A stretch of DNA of 64,000 bases. It comes from Paludibacter propionicigenes WB4 (GTDB taxonomy: Bacteria; Bacteroidota; Bacteroidia; Bacteroidales; Paludibacteraceae). Location: positions 2,852,001 to 2,916,000 of the forward strand of contig NC_014734.1 of assembly GCF_000183135.1 (NCBI RefSeq), given 5' to 3'. Both the position numbers and the translations under genes were made by a program. This document shows, piece by piece, positions 33,947 to 41,890 of the stretch. How positions within the stretch are numbered: position 1 is the first letter of the stretch; every line of letters starts with the position of its first letter. Under the pieces are notes generated by a model that worked only from the letters and a program-made list of their open reading frames with translations, ran no database searches and had not been told where the DNA came from.

Positions 33947-33971
33947 TAGTTTTTCTTTTTTTTTAAATTGG

Positions 33972-34123
33972 TGCTAACGACCGAGGCTATGGGCATTGGC
34001 GGTTTGCGTGAGCATTAGCTTCGCTGATTTTCAATTCGCTGTCGCGAAACGACAAAGTTAATGCGGGAGCAAAGCTGCCGGAATGCACGTCAGCCAGCCA
34101 ATGAACATAGGCGTGTGTTATGC
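33972..34123 (-). repeat. attC-like site 11 (152 bp, inner element inverted)
   Basis: Starts TGCTAAC (33972-33978), ends GTTATGC (34117-34123). The internal element (34012-34064) is in the inverted orientation, with only one TAGCTTCGCTGAT unit ahead of the hairpin, and the palindromic TGCGGCAGGC segment is missing. Confidence 0.8.
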
Positions 34124-34250
34124 GGTCGTAGTTTTGTTGTTTTCAGTCGTTTAAATGTCCGCCGATAAAATGTAAATTCTATCGCAAACAGTTATTCTCG
34201 TTGTCTAAATGCGCTTTCAGCAAGATAATGAGCAAAGTCTGTCGAACATT

Positions 34251-35027
34251 TTATTTTTCTCCTAATGCTTGTTTACTCAAATCACCTAATATCTCTCCGC
34301 TGGTCGGAATATGATAACTACTAAATTTAAAATCTTCGTTTACTAATTCGTTGTATTTGTGAATTGTAGTACAATAATAGTAAGTTTCCGTTTTTTTGTC
34401 ATAGGCTCTAGAAACATGACTGTTAATTAACGTGTCTAATGCAAAGTAAGCGAGACTTAAAGCTGGTAACGAAGTTCCTTTTTTTCGAAATATTTTCTGT
34501 GAAATTTTCAAAAAAGACGAAAAATTAATCAGGATAAACGGCCAACTAAAAATCGTTGCAATTATGCTAAACACAAGCCCCGTCAAATCAAAATAGATTT
34601 CGGATATGATTACGATAATTACACTTGTAATAGGTAACATAAAAATTAAAATCTTAAGAAAACTGTCAGAAAAGTTCCAAAATACTTTCAATCTTCTTTC
34701 TCCGTTGAGTTTAATGCAAAATATAATACTTTCGATTGCTTCAACATACACTCTTTTGTCTTCAGCTGGATCTTTCTCAAACTTCACTAATAAGTTTTTA
34801 AAGTTTGAAAATCTTTTCCCAAATAACTTTTCAAGTTTTTCAATATAGTCGATAATTTCATTTGCTTCATTTGCATTATATTCTCCTGGAAAATGATATA
34901 GTTCGTTCTTCTCTGATAATTTAAGCCTTTTCAAATACCCAATATAGATAAAAGGAATAAAAACAAAGAGTATCAAAATACCCAAAATAATATCCCAATA
35001 CGAAAATAAGTCCTGTTGTATTAACAT
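34251..35027 (-). CDS. Membrane protein of unknown function (first cassette gene)
   Basis: 258 residues. Three strong hydrophobic segments are seen: YWDIILGILILFVFIPFIYI at the N-terminus, then ILIFMLPITSVIIVIISEI and GLVFSIIATIFSWPFILI after residue 125. The loop between the first and second is a charged helical domain (ANEANEIIDYIEKLEKLFGK). No family recognised. Unlike the other cassettes there are 128 bases between its stop and the next site. Its cassette ends (GTTATGCGGTCGTAGT at 34117 and the complement of ACTATGCCGCATAAC at 35140-35154) match well. Confidence 0.75.
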   Translation of the reverse strand: MLIQQDLFSYWDIILGILILFVFIPFIYIGYLKRLKLSEKNELYHFPGEYNANEANEIIDYIEKLEKLFGKRFSNFKNLLVKFEKDPAEDKRVYVEAIESIIFCIKLNGERRLKVFWNFSDSFLKILIFMLPITSVIIVIISEIYFDLTGLVFSIIATIFSWPFILINFSSFLKISQKIFRKKGTSLPALSLAYFALDTLINSHVSRAYDKKTETYYYCTTIHKYNELVNEDFKFSSYHIPTSGEILGDLSKQALGEK

Positions 35028-35147
35028 AAATTGAAGTCGATATAAGTCATTACTTTAAATATTATAGTATTCATTCATTCTCGAAAGTAGGTCGTTAGTC
35101 AAAGATTTTTCAACCGTAACTCAGTCTTTTTCTTTTTTTACTATGCC

Positions 35148-35154
35148 GCATAAC
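35148..35154 (-). other. Bare core at the right end of the array (attI-side or chromosomal junction)
   Basis: GCATAAC, read GTTATGC on the minus strand, fits GTTRRRY. It is complementary in context to the other end of the same cassette, but no attC-like arms follow on its right. That is what the first cassette joined to attI, or to a secondary site, would look like. No integrase gene follows. Confidence 0.5.
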
Positions 35155-35838
35155 AATTTATATCGGCACCTAGGTGACCATATATAAACTTTAGTTTCTG
35201 TTTGATGTGCTATTAATTATCTGTTATTGTGTATTATATAGTTTTGTCACTTATTTTGCATAGGTGCTCTTATTTACTTAGGAAATCTACGCTGTGCTTC
35301 ATTTTATATCTAACTGATCCAATGGATTTTTGATTTGATCGAAACCTTTCACCGTTATATGTGTATATATCTCTGTTGTTTTACTACCAGAAAGCTTTTA
35401 TCAGCATACTGTTCGCCTTGCTATCTCCTTCGTTTACATGGAAAAGTATATTTCAGCCCCAAAGATAAAAACATTATTTTACAAAATCAATAATTGTATT
35501 ATTTTTTTAATTCACACAACATGATTTTTGTTAGCTTAAAGCTAATTGTCGGTGTGTGAAGTGGATGGTATGATATGTCAAGACATCTCTACACTATTGT
35601 AGGTGTCATTCTTTCGTTCGTCAGACGTGTTCTTTCGTTTGGCAGACGCATTCTTTTTTACCGAAGCGGCAATATTTTTGAGTTGGTTTCTAATAGTTTG
35701 CTAATATTGTTCTATAGATTGCCCAGCGTATAAGATTATTTTGCGGGCTGACCTCGTTTTATCATTGTACTTAGCTATTATCGGAATTTTATACCTTGTT
35801 TTTTTGTAATTTTACGGCCTTATAACTCAATACCTGCC
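35155..35838. other. Non-coding stretch right of the array
   Basis: No credible ORF, RNA gene or integrase. It holds a short direct repeat (TTCTTTCGTT followed by TGGCAGACGC/CGTCAGACGTG, period about 21 bases, 35609-35660) and a TAATTTTA box near 35807 that could be the -7 element of the next gene. The first 100 bases beyond the bare core, where an attI would lie, show no symmetry I can recognise. Confidence 0.5.
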
Positions 35839-36990
35839 ATGAAACCTCTGCCATACGGTAATTTTACAAGCACTGTTCTTTTCAGAAAGGAAAGCTGCCT
35901 GCTTCTGATTTGTTTCGGGTTGGTTGTCAAAGTGGCATTGTTCCCCGTACAGACAGGAGATTATACGCACTATCTTGCACCGTGGTTGCATTTTATTCAA
36001 ACGCACGGCTATGCGGCGTCGCTGAAGTTTGACTTTTATAATTATACTCCGGCGTATATCTACCTGCTCATTGGCATTGCCAAGGTGGGAGTGTACCCTT
36101 TGTATGCCGTCAAAATAGTGTCGATACTGTTCGAATACCTGATGGCCTATTATATCGGAAAAACTGCTTACCTGAAATACCGGAACAACAACGTTCTGTG
36201 GATTTCGCTCGCCATCGTTCCACTGCTGCCTACCGTATTGCTCAACAGTAGTTATCTGGCTCAGTGCGATGCTGTTTATGCCGCTTTTGTGGTGGGAAGC
36301 ATTTATTATGCACTCCGTGAGAAACAGTTTCTGTCTCTGCTCTTTTTGGGAATAGCCTTTTCCTTTAAGTTGCAGACCGCCCTATTGCTGCCGTTTTACT
36401 TTGTGATGCTGCTAAAGGGAAATATCCGCTGGTATTACTTCCTGCTCGTCCCTGTTGTGTTTGTGCTAAGCATACTGCCAGCGTGGTTGTACGGTCGGTC
36501 GTTTACCGGACTGCTGAGCATTTATCTGCAACAGGCCGGTGAGTTCAGATACCTTACGCTAAACTTTCCCAATATCTATATCTGGATAAGCAATGAGTAT
36601 TATACGTCGGTGCGCGTGGCAGGTACGGTTAGCACGACTCTGTTTACGGTCGCGACGGGCTGGTGGCTGAGCCGAAAGAGCATTACGTTTACGTTCGAGA
36701 GTTGGGTGCGACTGGCTTTTCTGAGTGCCATGGTGGTGCCGTTTCTGCTTCCGGGCATGCACGAACGCTATATGTACACAGCCGATGTGTTGGGCGTATT
36801 GTATTATATGGTTATCCGTAAGAATATTCATTTGACTTTAGGCATTGTGCTGGTTTCTACCTACTCGTATATCCGCTGCTCCAGGTATCACGATATTTTG
36901 CCTGCTGAACCGGCCTTTTTTGTTTATTTACTGGTCATTATTTTCACTTCGGTGGATTTTGTGGTCGGTTTAAAAACCCAAAGCGCATGA
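35839..36990 (+). CDS. GT-C-fold membrane glycosyltransferase (GT87/DUF2029-like)
   Basis: 383 residues with about nine to ten membrane helices and the GT-C hallmark acidic motif in the first periplasmic loop (VQTGDYTHYLAPWLHFIQTH, Asp at about residue 40). SYLAQCDAVYAAFVVGSIYY resembles the mannosyltransferase/DUF2029 group, and LPGMHERYMYTAD near residue 300 is the typical late loop. Such enzymes transfer a sugar from a polyprenyl-phosphate donor on the outer face of the inner membrane. Acceptor unknown. It overlaps the next gene by four bases (ATGA), so both GT-C proteins are made together. Confidence 0.8.
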   Translation: MKPLPYGNFTSTVLFRKESCLLLICFGLVVKVALFPVQTGDYTHYLAPWLHFIQTHGYAASLKFDFYNYTPAYIYLLIGIAKVGVYPLYAVKIVSILFEYLMAYYIGKTAYLKYRNNNVLWISLAIVPLLPTVLLNSSYLAQCDAVYAAFVVGSIYYALREKQFLSLLFLGIAFSFKLQTALLLPFYFVMLLKGNIRWYYFLLVPVVFVLSILPAWLYGRSFTGLLSIYLQQAGEFRYLTLNFPNIYIWISNEYYTSVRVAGTVSTTLFTVATGWWLSRKSITFTFESWVRLAFLSAMVVPFLLPGMHERYMYTADVLGVLYYMVIRKNIHLTLGIVLVSTYSYIRCSRYHDILPAEPAFFVYLLVIIFTSVDFVVGLKTQSA

Positions 36991-38435
36991 CAGCGGAGAC
37001 TAAAAACAGCTTGTCTTTTCAGGTGCCGGTGCTGCTGATATATGCAGTGCTTGGCGTGCTGTGTCTGAACAATGGCTATTTCTGGGATACTATTCAACAG
37101 ATTTCCAAGGAGGCTCACGGATATTATCAGAACGGATTCAGCACATTGTTACTGCCTGCTACCGATACGGGTGTCGACGGGATTGCTACGGGATATCATC
37201 CTCCGCTGATGGGTACGATCACCGCTGCGTTGTGGAAAATTTTCGGCTACCGGCTTTGGGTGTCGCACGCTTTTGTGATGTTGTGGGCTGTGGTTTTGGT
37301 CTGCAATGTGTGGAAGCTGCTCACTCGGTTCTTTTCCCACGCGATGGCCGGATGGGTGCTGTTTATCGTCATGCTGGAGCCTACGGTGCTTACGCAGTTT
37401 GCCATCGCTTCGCCCGATTTTATTTTGCTTACGGCATTCATCGTTGCGCTCAGGGGAATGCTGGAGCATAAACCCCGGCTACTTGCCCTGGGGCTGATAG
37501 TGTTGTGTGCTGTGAATATGCGGGGGATTTTTGCCGGAGCCGCCTTGTTGGCTGCACAGCTTTACTACTCCCGCCTGCAAGCACCCAAAGCCCTGAACCT
37601 GCGTTCGGTTTCCAATATTTTGCTGCCTTACCTTCCGGCGTTTGTGCTTACAGCAGCTTATTTCGGTTATTACTTTGCTGTTCGTGGGTGGTTTTTCACT
37701 CATGGGGCTGCCGATGGACATTACTCGCTTCCGTCGGGCGTAGGGGCTGTGGTGAAACATCTGGCTGAATACGGACTTCGCTCGGTAGAGAATGGGCGAA
37801 TCGCTCTCTGGCTTATTGGAATATATGTTGCATTTCATTTGGCAAAGAAAATAAAAACGCTGTCGGCGGAACTCAAAACCGTGCTTTTACTTTTTGTGTT
37901 TCTGGCAGGATTGTATTTGCTGTTGGGATGCGTTACCCGTATGCCTTTCTCAGCCCGATATTTTATGCCGCAGTTTTTTCTGCTCACGGTACTGGTGCTG
38001 AAAGGGCTTACAGAAATTGTTGCAGGCAGAAAAATCATTGTGTATCTGATGGTGGTGCTTTGCTTCGAACTCACCGGGCATCTGTGGATTTATCCCCGAA
38101 AGATAGCAAAATCGTGGGACTGCACACTGGCGCATCTGCCTTACTACGGATTAAGAACCGAATGTTTTCAGTATATTGATAAGCAAGGATGGAATTATAA
38201 AGACATTTCGGGCGGCTTTTGTTTGTATGGTAACCGGCGGTTTACCGAGTTAGGCAATGCCGACAAGACGATTAGCGCTAACGCTAACAACCGATATTTT
38301 ATTTACTCCAACATTTCGAATGTAGACGACTCGTTGCTCGATGAACTGGAGAACCCGATGCGCTGGACTCCTGTCAGGCAGTTTGAGAAAGGTGCGGTGG
38401 TGATAATAATCTACGAACAAAAGAATCATCAATAA
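36987..38435 (+). CDS. GT-C-type membrane glycosyltransferase-like protein
   Basis: 482 residues with about ten to twelve membrane helices and a soluble C-terminal portion of about 90 residues. The first loop carries NNGYFWDTIQQISKEAHGYY, the aspartate-containing motif expected for GT39/PMT-like folds, and GIATGYHPPLMGTITAALWK follows. The start overlaps the upstream glycosyltransferase stop by four bases. Probably a polyprenyl-phosphate-dependent glycosyltransferase acting in envelope glycan synthesis or lipid/protein glycosylation; the family is not certain enough for a gene name. Followed by a short interspersed repeat at 38461. Confidence 0.7.
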   Translation: MTAETKNSLSFQVPVLLIYAVLGVLCLNNGYFWDTIQQISKEAHGYYQNGFSTLLLPATDTGVDGIATGYHPPLMGTITAALWKIFGYRLWVSHAFVMLWAVVLVCNVWKLLTRFFSHAMAGWVLFIVMLEPTVLTQFAIASPDFILLTAFIVALRGMLEHKPRLLALGLIVLCAVNMRGIFAGAALLAAQLYYSRLQAPKALNLRSVSNILLPYLPAFVLTAAYFGYYFAVRGWFFTHGAADGHYSLPSGVGAVVKHLAEYGLRSVENGRIALWLIGIYVAFHLAKKIKTLSAELKTVLLLFVFLAGLYLLLGCVTRMPFSARYFMPQFFLLTVLVLKGLTEIVAGRKIIVYLMVVLCFELTGHLWIYPRKIAKSWDCTLAHLPYYGLRTECFQYIDKQGWNYKDISGGFCLYGNRRFTELGNADKTISANANNRYFIYSNISNVDDSLLDELENPMRWTPVRQFEKGAVVIIIYEQKNHQ

Positions 38436-38460
38436 AACCACCCTAAGCAATCAACACCAT

Positions 38461-38476
38461 CTTGTAACCCGTAACT
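38461..38476. repeat. Interspersed 16-bp repeat CTTGTAACCCGTAACT, copy 1
   Basis: Identical to 45545-45560. Both copies are intergenic and followed by further CTTGTAACT/CGTAACT fragments. Confidence 0.6.
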
Positions 38477-38500
38477 TGTAACTCGTAACTAAATATAATC

Positions 38501-38833
38501 ATGTCACGTAAAAAATCCGAAGAATATTTTCATGTTCTTCCTGAAAATTTAAATTGCGCTCAAGCACTATTGAAAGGCTTTCAAAAAGAATTTACTATCA
38601 GCGATGCTGAAATAGAAGAATTCCGCGCTTGGGGTGGCGGACGCGCCGAGGGTGGAATTTGTGGAGCTCTGTTTGCTGCCGAACGATTACTGCGTCAGGC
38701 AGGCAAACCAAGCATCGAAAGTGAGTTTATAGCCGCTACAGGACATCGGAACTGCCCGGACATAAAAGAAAGTGCATTCCCGTGCCCTCATTGTGTGCGT
38801 ATAGCCGATGAACTGGTAGAGAAAAAACTATAA
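38501..38833 (+). CDS. C_GCAxxG_C_C family redox-type protein
   Basis: 110 residues. The cysteine pattern that defines the family is present: NCAQALLKGF near residue 19, GGGRAEGGICGALFAAERLL near residue 46, then GHRNCPDI and PCPHCVRIADELV. Such proteins are presumed to bind a metal or take part in redox reactions, but none is well characterised, so no activity is claimed. Short distance (66 bases) after the glycosyltransferase pair, possibly its own unit. Convergent with folE. Confidence 0.85.
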   Translation: MSRKKSEEYFHVLPENLNCAQALLKGFQKEFTISDAEIEEFRAWGGGRAEGGICGALFAAERLLRQAGKPSIESEFIAATGHRNCPDIKESAFPCPHCVRIADELVEKKL

Positions 38834-38857
38834 AAGTCCCCTTTAGGGGATTAGGGG

Positions 38858-39457
38858 TCATTTCCTGTTGATCAGATTCATGAATTCTTCGCGGGTTTTA
38901 GCCTGCTCAAATACACCAGTAAAGTCCGAAGTGGTGGTGATAGAATGTTGTTTCTGCACTCCGCGCATTTGCATGCAAAGGTGTTGCGCTTCGATAATTA
39001 CCATCACGCCCATGGGGTTCAATGTTTTCTGAATACAGGCTTTTATTTGCGTGGTCATGCGTTCCTGTACCTGCATGCGGCGGGCATATACCTCCACTAT
39101 ACGGGCTATTTTGCTCAATCCGGTAATTTGTTTGTTCGGAATATAGGCGATATGCGCTTTGCCGAAAAACGGTAGCATGTGATGCTCACACATGGAGTAG
39201 AAATCGATGTCCTTCACGATTACCATTTGGCGGTAGTTCTCGGTAAACATGGCCGAGCGGAGTATTTCTTCCGGATCCTGCTCGTAGCCCTGCATCAAAA
39301 ACTGCATGGCTTTCGAAACACGTTCGGGGGTTTTCAGTAAACCTTCACGATTTACGTCTTCGCCCAGTAATTCTATAATTTGGTGGTAATGTTCGGCAAT
39401 TTTAGCTGTTTTCTCTGCGTCAAAAGGAACCGGTTGGTTGAGATTGAAATCCATCAT
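38858..39457 (-). CDS. folE: GTP cyclohydrolase I
   Basis: Converts GTP to 7,8-dihydroneopterin triphosphate, the first step of folate (and queuosine precursor) synthesis. 199 residues. Zinc and catalytic ligands are in [20 protein letters not shown] and in the late [12 protein letters not shown] motif; [20 protein letters not shown] is the conserved helix between them. It begins 5 bases after the upstream SPOR-domain gene ends, so the two minus-strand genes are probably one operon. Confidence 0.97.
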   Translation of the reverse strand: MMDFNLNQPVPFDAEKTAKIAEHYHQIIELLGEDVNREGLLKTPERVSKAMQFLMQGYEQDPEEILRSAMFTENYRQMVIVKDIDFYSMCEHHMLPFFGKAHIAYIPNKQITGLSKIARIVEVYARRMQVQERMTTQIKACIQKTLNPMGVMVIIEAQHLCMQMRGVQKQHSITTTSDFTGVFEQAKTREEFMNLINRK

Positions 39458-39461
39458 ATTT

Positions 39462-39944
39462 TTATTTTGAGCTCGAAATTATAATTTGTTCCCGAACAAT
39501 ATATATTTCGCTTTTTAAATTGGGAAATGCTTCTTTGAGTTGAGCTCTAACCCGTTGTGCTTCCGCTTGTGTTCTGAAATCGCCCACTCTCACTTTCCAG
39601 AAAGGCGAAGTATAGTTTACATAAACAGCTTCGTCCGGAAATTGTTCTTTAATTTGTTTCTCTATCCGAAAAGCTTCGGTTTTGGCTGTACGCTGCACAT
39701 TGCTCGAAAAAACCTGCACCCTGAAACCATTGGCCATCGTAGGGTCGCTGATATGCTTCTTGTTGGCAAGCAGTTGGTCTATTCGTTTATCCTGATGAAT
39801 TTTTACGGTTGCACGAGTGGTGGAGTCGGTAGAAGTTAGTGCATCAACGATATTGTGTTTCTGTACTTCCTGGTTTTGTTGTGCTTGTAAGGCTCCTATT
39901 ATCAGGACTAAAGCAGCAACAAACGCAAAACTTTTCATTTTCAT
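39462..39944 (-). CDS. SPOR-domain secreted protein
   Basis: Start placed at ATG 39944 ([20 protein letters not shown]) because the longer frame to 39968 begins inside the -7 element at 39966-39973. About 160 residues. Signal peptide up to LQAQQN, a linker, then a C-terminal SPOR domain: [40 protein letters not shown] and [19 protein letters not shown] domains bind glycan strands lacking stem peptides, often at the division septum. Lies upstream of folE on the same strand. Confidence 0.88.
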   Translation of the reverse strand: MKMKSFAFVAALVLIIGALQAQQNQEVQKHNIVDALTSTDSTTRATVKIHQDKRIDQLLANKKHISDPTMANGFRVQVFSSNVQRTAKTEAFRIEKQIKEQFPDEAVYVNYTSPFWKVRVGDFRTQAEAQRVRAQLKEAFPNLKSEIYIVREQIIISSSK

Positions 39945-39965
39945 TTTCTTGTTTTTTATTGGCTG

Positions 39966-39973
39966 CAAAGTTA
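39966..39973 (-). promoter_or_regulatory. -7 element (TAACTTTG) of the SPOR/folE unit
   Basis: TAACTTTGC on the minus strand, about 22 bases upstream of the ATG at 39944. It excludes the longer reading frame starting at 39968. No -33 TTTG at ideal spacing. Confidence 0.55.
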
Positions 39974-40077
39974 TATAAATGTTATGGTTTTTCAGACTAT
40001 TTTCCCGAAAATTGTAATTTATATGTTTTGTAAAACACTAAGAATCAAATTTTCTTATAATTATTCATTCTTCATAA

Positions 40078-40107
40078 TTTGTTTTTAATCGCTTAATGCT
40101 ATCTTTG
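40078..40107 (+). promoter_or_regulatory. ispD promoter
   Basis: TTTG at 40078-40081, 18 bases, TATCTTTG at 40100-40107. Transcription from about 40114 makes the ATG at 40096 unusable and supports the start at 40150. Confidence 0.7.
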
Positions 40108-40149
40108 TTCTTGCATTTTTTAAAAGTGCCTTTATATTTTTTTTGTTTT

Positions 40150-40818
40150 ATGACTAATTCCAACATTGCCATTATTGTAGCCGGAGGAAAAGGAGTGCGC
40201 ATGGGAGCCGACATTCCCAAACAGTTTATTGAGGTGCAGGGCAAGCCTGTGCTGATGCATACGCTCGAAGCTTTTCGGCGTTACGATGCCTTGATGCCAT
40301 TAATTCTGGTACTGCCTGCTGTTCAGTTTGGTTTTTGGGATGAGCTCTGCCGGAAGCACGCCTTCACGCTGTCGCATACGGTAGTAGCAGGTGGAGAAAC
40401 CCGCTTTCAGTCGGTCAAAAACGGACTTCAAGCCATTGGAACTGCTGCCCGGGTGGCAATACACGACGGTGTCAGACCCTTGGTGAGCACCGAAACCATT
40501 GCACGCTGCTTTGACGAAGCTGCCAGACACGGCGCCGTTATTCCGGTGGTGGATTTGGTGGATAGTATCAGGCAGCTGACCGAAGGCGAAAGCCTGTCGG
40601 TGGATCGGACAGCCTACAAGTTGGTGCAGACACCGCAGGTGTTCAGCAGCGAGATAGTGCTGAAAGCTTATGAGCAGGACTTTTCTCCGCTTTTCACCGA
40701 CGATGCATCGGTGGTGGAAGCCAACGGAGTGAAAATACATTTGGTGGAAGGCAACCGCGAAAACATCAAAATTACTACAGAATTTGATTTACGAATTGTA
40801 GAAACTCTTATGCAATGA
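40150..40818 (+). CDS. ispD: 2-C-methyl-D-erythritol 4-phosphate cytidylyltransferase
   Basis: Third step of the MEP isoprenoid pathway: joins CTP and methylerythritol phosphate to CDP-ME. Start at 40150 ([19 protein letters not shown]), required by the promoter. 222 residues. Signatures: [16 protein letters not shown] (nucleotide-binding loop), HDGVRPLVS, and [16 protein letters not shown] with the FTDDASVVE motif near the C-terminus. Overlaps the next gene by four bases (ATGA), so the acyltransferase is coupled to it. Confidence 0.96.
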   Translation: MTNSNIAIIVAGGKGVRMGADIPKQFIEVQGKPVLMHTLEAFRRYDALMPLILVLPAVQFGFWDELCRKHAFTLSHTVVAGGETRFQSVKNGLQAIGTAARVAIHDGVRPLVSTETIARCFDEAARHGAVIPVVDLVDSIRQLTEGESLSVDRTAYKLVQTPQVFSSEIVLKAYEQDFSPLFTDDASVVEANGVKIHLVEGNRENIKITTEFDLRIVETLMQ

Positions 40819-41873
40819 CAGCAAAGCATACCAACATTCAATGGCTGGACACCCTACGCACGCTTGCTATAGTGGGTGTGGTTATTATTCATGTGTCTTC
40901 GCCGCTGGTCAATATGACCTACGGTAAAAATTTGCACTTCTGGTGGATAGGTAATGTGGTGGACAGTGCCGTAAGGTTTGCCGTACCATTGTTTCTTATG
41001 CTCAGTGGTGCCACTCTGCTGGGGAAAGAATACAAACTGAGCGAGTTCTACAAAAGGAGATTCACCCGCGTTCTTATTCCATTTCTTTTCTGGATGGTGG
41101 CGTATTGGGTTTACCGCTGGCTGCTGCTCTATCCCAAAATACAGCCGCACGACCTTCAGGGCATTGTGCAATGGGCTACCAACCTGTTTTTACTGGAAGG
41201 CGTCTCGAAGCACTTTTGGTATATCTACATGATTTTGTTTCTCTACCTGTTTGTCCCGTTTCTGGGCAAAGCGCTGCAAAAGCTTAACCTGTCGGTAATA
41301 TCCTGGGTGCTGTTGGTGTGGGTGGTGCTTACCTTTGCCTGTAAATCTATACCGTTGAACATGTACAGCTGGTCCGGCGACTACGGCAGTAAACTGTTGG
41401 GGTATGTTCTGTATTCGGGCTACATGGTGCTGGGTTATTACCTGCTGAAATTACCCGTTTGTACAGCCAAAACCCGATTTGCAGCGGCTTTAGTATTTCT
41501 GCTGACTGTGGCAGTGTCGGCATTTTTCACTTACCTTTTCAGCAAAAACAACCATAAACTGGATCTGACCATGTACAGTTACCTTGGCGTAAACACCATC
41601 ATTCAGTCCATTGCCATATTTATGCTGGTAAAAGACCTGACATTTGAAAACAGGCATCTGTATCAGACTTTCGAAACTGTGAGCAAATACAGCTATGGTA
41701 TTTACCTGGTTCATATTATCATTATCAGCATCATGTTCGACCACGGAATTTATTGGGGTATTGCCCATCCGCTTATTTCATTGCCTGTGATTACGCTTAT
41801 GGTACTGGTATGCTCGTTTGCCATTATTTATGTGTTTCGCATACTGCCGGGCGGTAAACGGGTGACGGGTTAA
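40815..41873 (+). CDS. Acyltransferase family 3 membrane protein
   Basis: 352 residues with about ten membrane helices. The N-terminus [20 protein letters not shown] is the AT3 signature with the R and H residues of the active-site helix, followed by [17 protein letters not shown]. The family O-acetylates or otherwise acylates surface sugars, lipids or small molecules at the inner membrane. Substrate unknown. Coupled to ispD by a four-base overlap and 17 bases upstream of recG. Confidence 0.88.
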   Translation: MTAKHTNIQWLDTLRTLAIVGVVIIHVSSPLVNMTYGKNLHFWWIGNVVDSAVRFAVPLFLMLSGATLLGKEYKLSEFYKRRFTRVLIPFLFWMVAYWVYRWLLLYPKIQPHDLQGIVQWATNLFLLEGVSKHFWYIYMILFLYLFVPFLGKALQKLNLSVISWVLLVWVVLTFACKSIPLNMYSWSGDYGSKLLGYVLYSGYMVLGYYLLKLPVCTAKTRFAAALVFLLTVAVSAFFTYLFSKNNHKLDLTMYSYLGVNTIIQSIAIFMLVKDLTFENRHLYQTFETVSKYSYGIYLVHIIIISIMFDHGIYWGIAHPLISLPVITLMVLVCSFAIIYVFRILPGGKRVTG

Positions 41874-41890
41874 TGCAAACATAACAAACT

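Larger units (their letters stand above)
20695..35154 (-). mobile_element. Integron-like gene cassette array without integrase (CALIN-like)
   Basis: Roughly 12 related imperfect palindromes of 140-220 bases (one disrupted, one degenerate) separate one or two minus-strand genes each. Each repeat runs from an RYYYAAC-like end (GCATAAC, GCCTAAC, ACCTAAC, CCCTAAC) to a GTTRRRY-like end (GTTATGC, GTTAGGC, GTTAAGC, GTTAGGG, GTTAGCA), with complementary arms TAACGACCGAGGCTATG and CATAGGCGTGTGTTA. Bases beyond the cores are complementary between the two ends of one cassette, not between the two ends of one repeat; the best examples are 29298/29963, 31969/32732, 32910/33978 and 34117/35154. Genes are compact, with stop codons mostly 5-17 bases from a core. 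In this orientation each gene is followed by its site, and the bare core at 35148-35154 would be the attI side. No tyrosine recombinase is encoded within the window. Confidence 0.75.

Noticed and set aside
20695-35154. CRISPR array interpretation of the repeated blocks
   Set aside because: Repeats are 140-220 bases, palindromic and separated by whole genes, with no cas genes.
35155-38500. Integron integrase to the right of the array
   Set aside because: Both strands were checked; the genes are glycosyltransferases and a C_GCAxxG_C_C protein, with no tyrosine recombinase motifs.
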